From JADZEJ01 sp964426815 (lineage in GTDB: Bacteria; Patescibacteriota; Patescibacteriia; 2-12-FULL-60-25): a stretch of 15,537 bases of DNA. The DNA is taken from contig CAYRRZ010000023.1 in assembly GCA_964426815.1 (NCBI GenBank), forward strand, positions 1-15,537, read 5' to 3'. Shown here piece after piece: positions 13,143 through 15,537 of the stretch. Every line of letters begins with the position of its first letter. The first letter of the stretch is position 1. The position numbers were made by a program, and so were the translations under genes. The notes beneath the pieces were generated by a model. The model was not told where the DNA came from. It worked only from the letters and a program-made list of their open reading frames with translations, and made no database searches.

Positions 13143-13850
13143 TTATTTTACTGGATGTTTTGCGTACACGTAGCCGTACAGATCGTGTTCGGGCAAAACG
13201 GAGAGATGAGAAATCTCGCCGGAAGATTCTGAAAAAATAACGGGAGCTTGTCGGACAAGCGCGAGAGGTTTTTGTTCTGCACCTTCGCCCATGCAAAGAA
13301 CGGCGCTGGTGGCGATCGCGTGTACGATATTTGCTTGCGTCATTTTTAGTTCGCGACCATAGAGATCCTTGGTGCCGCGATAGTCGGTCAGAGGTTCGAT
13401 ACCAGACCAGGCCAAGGCGATGCCGAGGGTGCCCGTGCGCAGTGGAACGAGACGCGTATCGCTCATGATGAGGCCGAGTTCTTTTAGATTGTAGTGATTT
13501 TTTAGCTGCTGATGGAGCTCAATGGTCGTTTGTTTTGGATTTTTTGGGAGCAGGATAAGTTTGCCTTGCGCATTACTTTCATCGATTCCGGCATTGGCTG
13601 ACCAGTCATTGCCTTTGCGGGTTAGGAGGCACCACGGAGTTTCGACGATTTCTTCGCTTTCTGTGCGAGCGGTATGTTTTTTGATTTCAGGGGTCGGATT
13701 TTCTATGGTACGGGATTCGGACAGGGCGATGATTTTTGAGGTTATGACGACAGTGTCTTTTTCTTGAAGTTGTGGGAGAAATGCGATAAGAAAAGAGAGG
13801 AGATCGTCTCCTTCATGGAAAAGTTTCGTCGATATCGCTAAGATCTGCAT
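13143..13850 (-). CDS. CofE-like protein (coenzyme F420-0:L-glutamate ligase family)
   Basis: Member of the family that adds gamma-linked glutamate to F420-0 in a GTP- and metal-dependent reaction. The 235-residue protein shows the family layout: MQILAISTKL, EGDDLLSFL, KDTVVITSKIIALSESR (31-47, equivalent to the Dvvv-x-x-K-x-x-A-x-x-E-x-R segment), NAGIDESN (86-93), IMSDTRLVPLRTGTLGIALAWSGIEPLTDYRG (128-159) with the metal and nucleotide region, and KDLYGRELKMT. No F420 synthesis gene (cofC, cofD, cofG, cofH, fbiC) or F420-dependent oxidoreductase is in the window, and F420 is not known from Patescibacteria, so the true substrate is probably something else. The start at 13850 fits the family N-terminus and abuts the ATG of the divergent gene. 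It is the first gene of a two-gene operon with the ATP-grasp ligase. Confidence 0.85.
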   Translation of the reverse strand: MQILAISTKLFHEGDDLLSFLIAFLPQLQEKDTVVITSKIIALSESRTIENPTPEIKKHTARTESEEIVETPWCLLTRKGNDWSANAGIDESNAQGKLILLPKNPKQTTIELHQQLKNHYNLKELGLIMSDTRLVPLRTGTLGIALAWSGIEPLTDYRGTKDLYGRELKMTQANIVHAIATSAVLCMGEGAEQKPLALVRQAPVIFSESSGEISHLSVLPEHDLYGYVYAKHPVK

Positions 13851-14276
13851 ATGCAAGAATCCCTTTCTACCGAAAATCCACCAATAACACAAGAATGGCT
13901 TGGGATTTGGTATACCCCAATGCCTGATGAGGTTGATCCGCGTGATTTAGAGATTGTCCGTGTTCAGGGCTTGGAACCTTGGATGCGATTTGCGATTTCT
14001 AAAGACAAGGATCCGTTTGAAGCTGCTGCGCAATTGGTTCAAGAGGCTGGTGTGCGCAAGGTATATATTTTTGTGCCTGGAAGGCGTTTTGATCGGGTCG
14101 GAACCCGTATTGGGCGTGGAAGCGGTTGGATGGACCGATTTTTATCAAAGATTCCGTCTGATTGGTTGCGGATTGGGGTATGTGGGCCAAAACAGTGGTC
14201 TGAAGATTTATTGAAACGTGAAGCGTGGGATGTACCGATGGATTGGGTTTTACATGTGTTTGAGCAACCGAAGTAA
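13851..14276 (+). CDS. Short 5-formyltetrahydrofolate cyclo-ligase-like protein
   Basis: 141-residue protein that would probably be filed as hypothetical, but its centre matches the MTHFS (YgfA) pattern. VYIFVPGRRFDRVGTRIGRGSGWMDRFLSKI (about 72-102) aligns with the family's v-P-G-x-x-F-d-x-x-G-x-R-l-G-r-G-x-G-Y-Y-D-R-f-L ATP-binding segment. RIGVCGPKQW and REAWDVPMDWVLHVFE correspond to the igl-x-x-x-x-Q and h-D-v-p-x-D-x-v-v-t-e ends. Near the start, GIWYTPMPDEVDPRDL resembles the Y-x-P-x-x-x-E-v-d segment. It is about 50 residues shorter than typical MTHFS, lacking the N-terminal helix and having a compressed middle; the Tyr-Tyr before D-R is Trp-Met. It may be a reduced enzyme or a relative with another role. 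Its start codon directly abuts the divergent CofE-like start; no Shine-Dalgarno; an in-frame ATG at 13920 is possible. Confidence 0.72.
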   Translation: MQESLSTENPPITQEWLGIWYTPMPDEVDPRDLEIVRVQGLEPWMRFAISKDKDPFEAAAQLVQEAGVRKVYIFVPGRRFDRVGTRIGRGSGWMDRFLSKIPSDWLRIGVCGPKQWSEDLLKREAWDVPMDWVLHVFEQPK

Positions 14277-14279
14277 GGA

Positions 14280-14308
14280 TTGCCAGTTAAGCTCGGAATT
14301 GATAGGTT
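14280..14308 (+). promoter_or_regulatory. Possible leuS promoter, leaderless transcript
   Basis: TTGCCA (14280-14285), 17-nt spacer, TAGGTT (14303-14308). Transcription would begin at about the leuS ATG (14318), agreeing with the absence of a Shine-Dalgarno. The -10 matches only the TAnnnT skeleton. Confidence 0.35.
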
Positions 14309-14317
14309 ATCTGCACT

Positions 14318-15537
14318 ATGGCGAATGGCTATCAACCCCGGGAAATTGAAGGAAAGTGGCAGGCTGTTTGGGCCGAACAAGGTATTTATACGGCCAAGGA
14401 TTTACCTGCTTCGCAAAAAGACCGTAAGTTTTACGGGTTGATTGAGTTTCCGTTTCCGTCTGGAGAAGGTTTGCATGTGGGGCATCCGCGTTCGTATACG
14501 GCGATCGATATCATGACGCGCAAGCAGCGCATGGAGGGTAAAAATGTGTTGTATCCGATTGGATGGGATGCGTTTGGCTTGCCGGCGGAAAACTATGCGA
14601 TCAAGACCAAGACGCATCCATCGGTCACGACGGCGCAGAATATTGCGAATTTTAAACGCCAATTGACTTCGATTGGTTTGGGTTTCGATTGGTCGCGTGA
14701 AATTGATACGACGGATCCAAAATATTATAAGTGGACGCAGTGGATGTTTTTGAAGTTTTTTAATAGCTATTTTGATCCGGTCGAAGGACGCGCTTTGCCG
14801 ATTGAAGAATTAGCGATTCCAGAACAGGTTCATGCGCAGGGCGGAACAGCAGTGCGTGATTTTATTGATTCAAAACGCATGGCGTTTAAGTCGGAGTCGA
14901 CGATTAATTGGTGTCCGCGCTGCAAAATTGGGTTGGCAAATGAAGAAGCACAGGGTGGTGTGTGTGAACGGTGTGGAAATGGGGTTGAACAGCGTGTCAA
15001 AAAGCAGTGGATGATTCGGATTACCGCCTATGCTGATCGTTTAGTGGATGATTTGGAACATGTTGATTATTTGGAGAAGATTAAAGCGCAACAAATTAAT
15101 TGGATTGGTCGGAGCAAGGGAGCGTATGTGGATTTTGCGATTCGATCGGATGCAAAAGCCTTGCCTGATAAGGTGACGGTATTTACGACGCGTCCTGATA
15201 CCTTGTTTGGGGCGACGTATATTGTGTTGGCTCCAGAACATCCATTGATTCAAACGTGGATGCAAGAAGGTGATGTAGCGAATGCAGATGAGATTCGTGG
15301 ATATCAAGATGGAACGGCTTTGAAGAGTGAATTACAACGTCAGGAACAGAAAGAAAAAACAGGGGTTGAGGTAGAGGGAATTAAAGCCGTGAATCCGGCG
15401 ACGGGTGAAGCTTTGCCGATTTGGATCGCGGATTATGTGTTGGGTGGATATGGGACGGGGGCGATTATGGCGGTACCGGCGCATGATGAACGCGATTTTG
15501 AATTCGCGACATTGTTTGGATTGCCGATCAAGAAAGT
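14318..15537 (+). CDS. leuS: Leucyl-tRNA synthetase, N-terminal half (runs off the window)
   Basis: Class I synthetase that charges tRNA-Leu. The frame is open from ATG 14318 to the window edge, giving 406 of an expected 800 or more residues, so the stop is outside. Motifs: IEGKWQ at the start, catalytic HVGH at 53-56 (HIGH motif) in PSGEGLHVGHPRSY, GWDAFGLPAENYAI (82-95), a zinc-finger insert with Cys199, Cys202, Cys216 and Cys219 (NWCPRCKIGLANEE, CERCGN), NWIGRSKG (261-268), and the start of the CP1 editing domain with TTRPDTLFG (290-298) and MAVPAHDERDFEF (384-396), whose Asp393 corresponds to the conserved editing aspartate. A segment of roughly 20-25 residues (about 150-187, including ALPIEELAIPE) is longer than in typical bacterial LeuS and looks like a CPR feature. 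KMSKS and the anticodon-binding domain lie beyond the edge. Confidence 0.96.
   Translation, partial: MANGYQPREIEGKWQAVWAEQGIYTAKDLPASQKDRKFYGLIEFPFPSGEGLHVGHPRSYTAIDIMTRKQRMEGKNVLYPIGWDAFGLPAENYAIKTKTHPSVTTAQNIANFKRQLTSIGLGFDWSREIDTTDPKYYKWTQWMFLKFFNSYFDPVEGRALPIEELAIPEQVHAQGGTAVRDFIDSKRMAFKSESTINWCPRCKIGLANEEAQGGVCERCGNGVEQRVKKQWMIRITAYADRLVDDLEHVDYLEKIKAQQINWIGRSKGAYVDFAIRSDAKALPDKVTVFTTRPDTLFGATYIVLAPEHPLIQTWMQEGDVANADEIRGYQDGTALKSELQRQEQKEKTGVEVEGIKAVNPATGEALPIWIADYVLGGYGTGAIMAVPAHDERDFEFATLFGLPIKK

Noticed and set aside
13135..13296. N-terminal extension of the ATP-grasp frame
   Set aside because: The extra 54 residues are basic, lie within the CofE-like gene in another frame, and precede the start of homology at 13134.
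1..15537. CRISPR arrays, tRNA or rRNA genes, insertion-sequence transposases, integrases, stop-codon recoding
   Set aside because: No regularly spaced repeats, no cloverleaf or rRNA segments and no transposase or integrase motifs were seen. UGA serves as a normal stop in pyrD, so alternative code 25 is not supported.

Overview
The window looks like a fragment of a Patescibacteria (Candidate Phyla Radiation) chromosome. Pointers are: tightly packed genes, many start codons without a Shine-Dalgarno sequence, a two-lamin-tail/OB-fold envelope protein, a CofE-like ligase in a lineage not known for F420, a LeuS with a CPR-looking insertion, and short divergent versions of housekeeping enzymes. UGA is used as a normal stop (pyrD), so the UGA=Gly code of Gracilibacteria/SR1 does not apply. 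The assignment rests on gene content and style, not on a phylogenetic marker.

Layout. 1-1137 (+): 3' part of an integral-membrane acyltransferase 3, closed by a strong terminator. 1177-4000 (-): pyrD and pyrC (4-base ATGA overlap), a terminator, then the DNA-repair nuclease xth. 4072-4683 (+): histidine phosphatase. 4700-6976 (-): large secreted or anchored lamin-tail protein. 7118-8035 (+): lexA and a small DUF6504-like gene, behind a consensus promoter overlapped by a GTTC-N7-GTTC element. 8065-8754 (-): DPM1/ALG5-type glycosyltransferase. 8797-10206 (+): Y-family polymerase dinB with an in-frame palindromic repeat in its C-terminal region. 10243-11028 (-): prohibitin/SPFH membrane protein. 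11029-11346: gene-free, with a second copy of the repeat, another palindrome and a promoter. 11347-12021 (+): orphan gene of unknown function in its own promoter/terminator unit. 12142-13850 (-): CofE-like ligase plus RimK/cyanophycin-synthetase-like ATP-grasp operon. 13851-14276 (+): short 5-formyltetrahydrofolate cyclo-ligase-like protein whose ATG abuts the CofE-like start. 14318-end (+): leuS, 5' half only; its reading frame stays open to the window edge.

How the genes fit together. There are three themes: pyrimidine synthesis (pyrD-pyrC), DNA damage response and repair (xth, lexA, DUF6504-like, dinB) and cell envelope (acyltransferase, glycosyltransferase, lamin-tail protein, SPFH protein). 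The CofE-like/ATP-grasp pair contains two carboxylate-amine ligase families with no F420 genes nearby and is the best candidate for an undescribed pathway. The most concrete sequence-level novelty is the dispersed 98-104 bp palindromic repeat. One copy is translated inside DinB, and its terminal stem carries a compensatory base-pair change relative to the intergenic copy.
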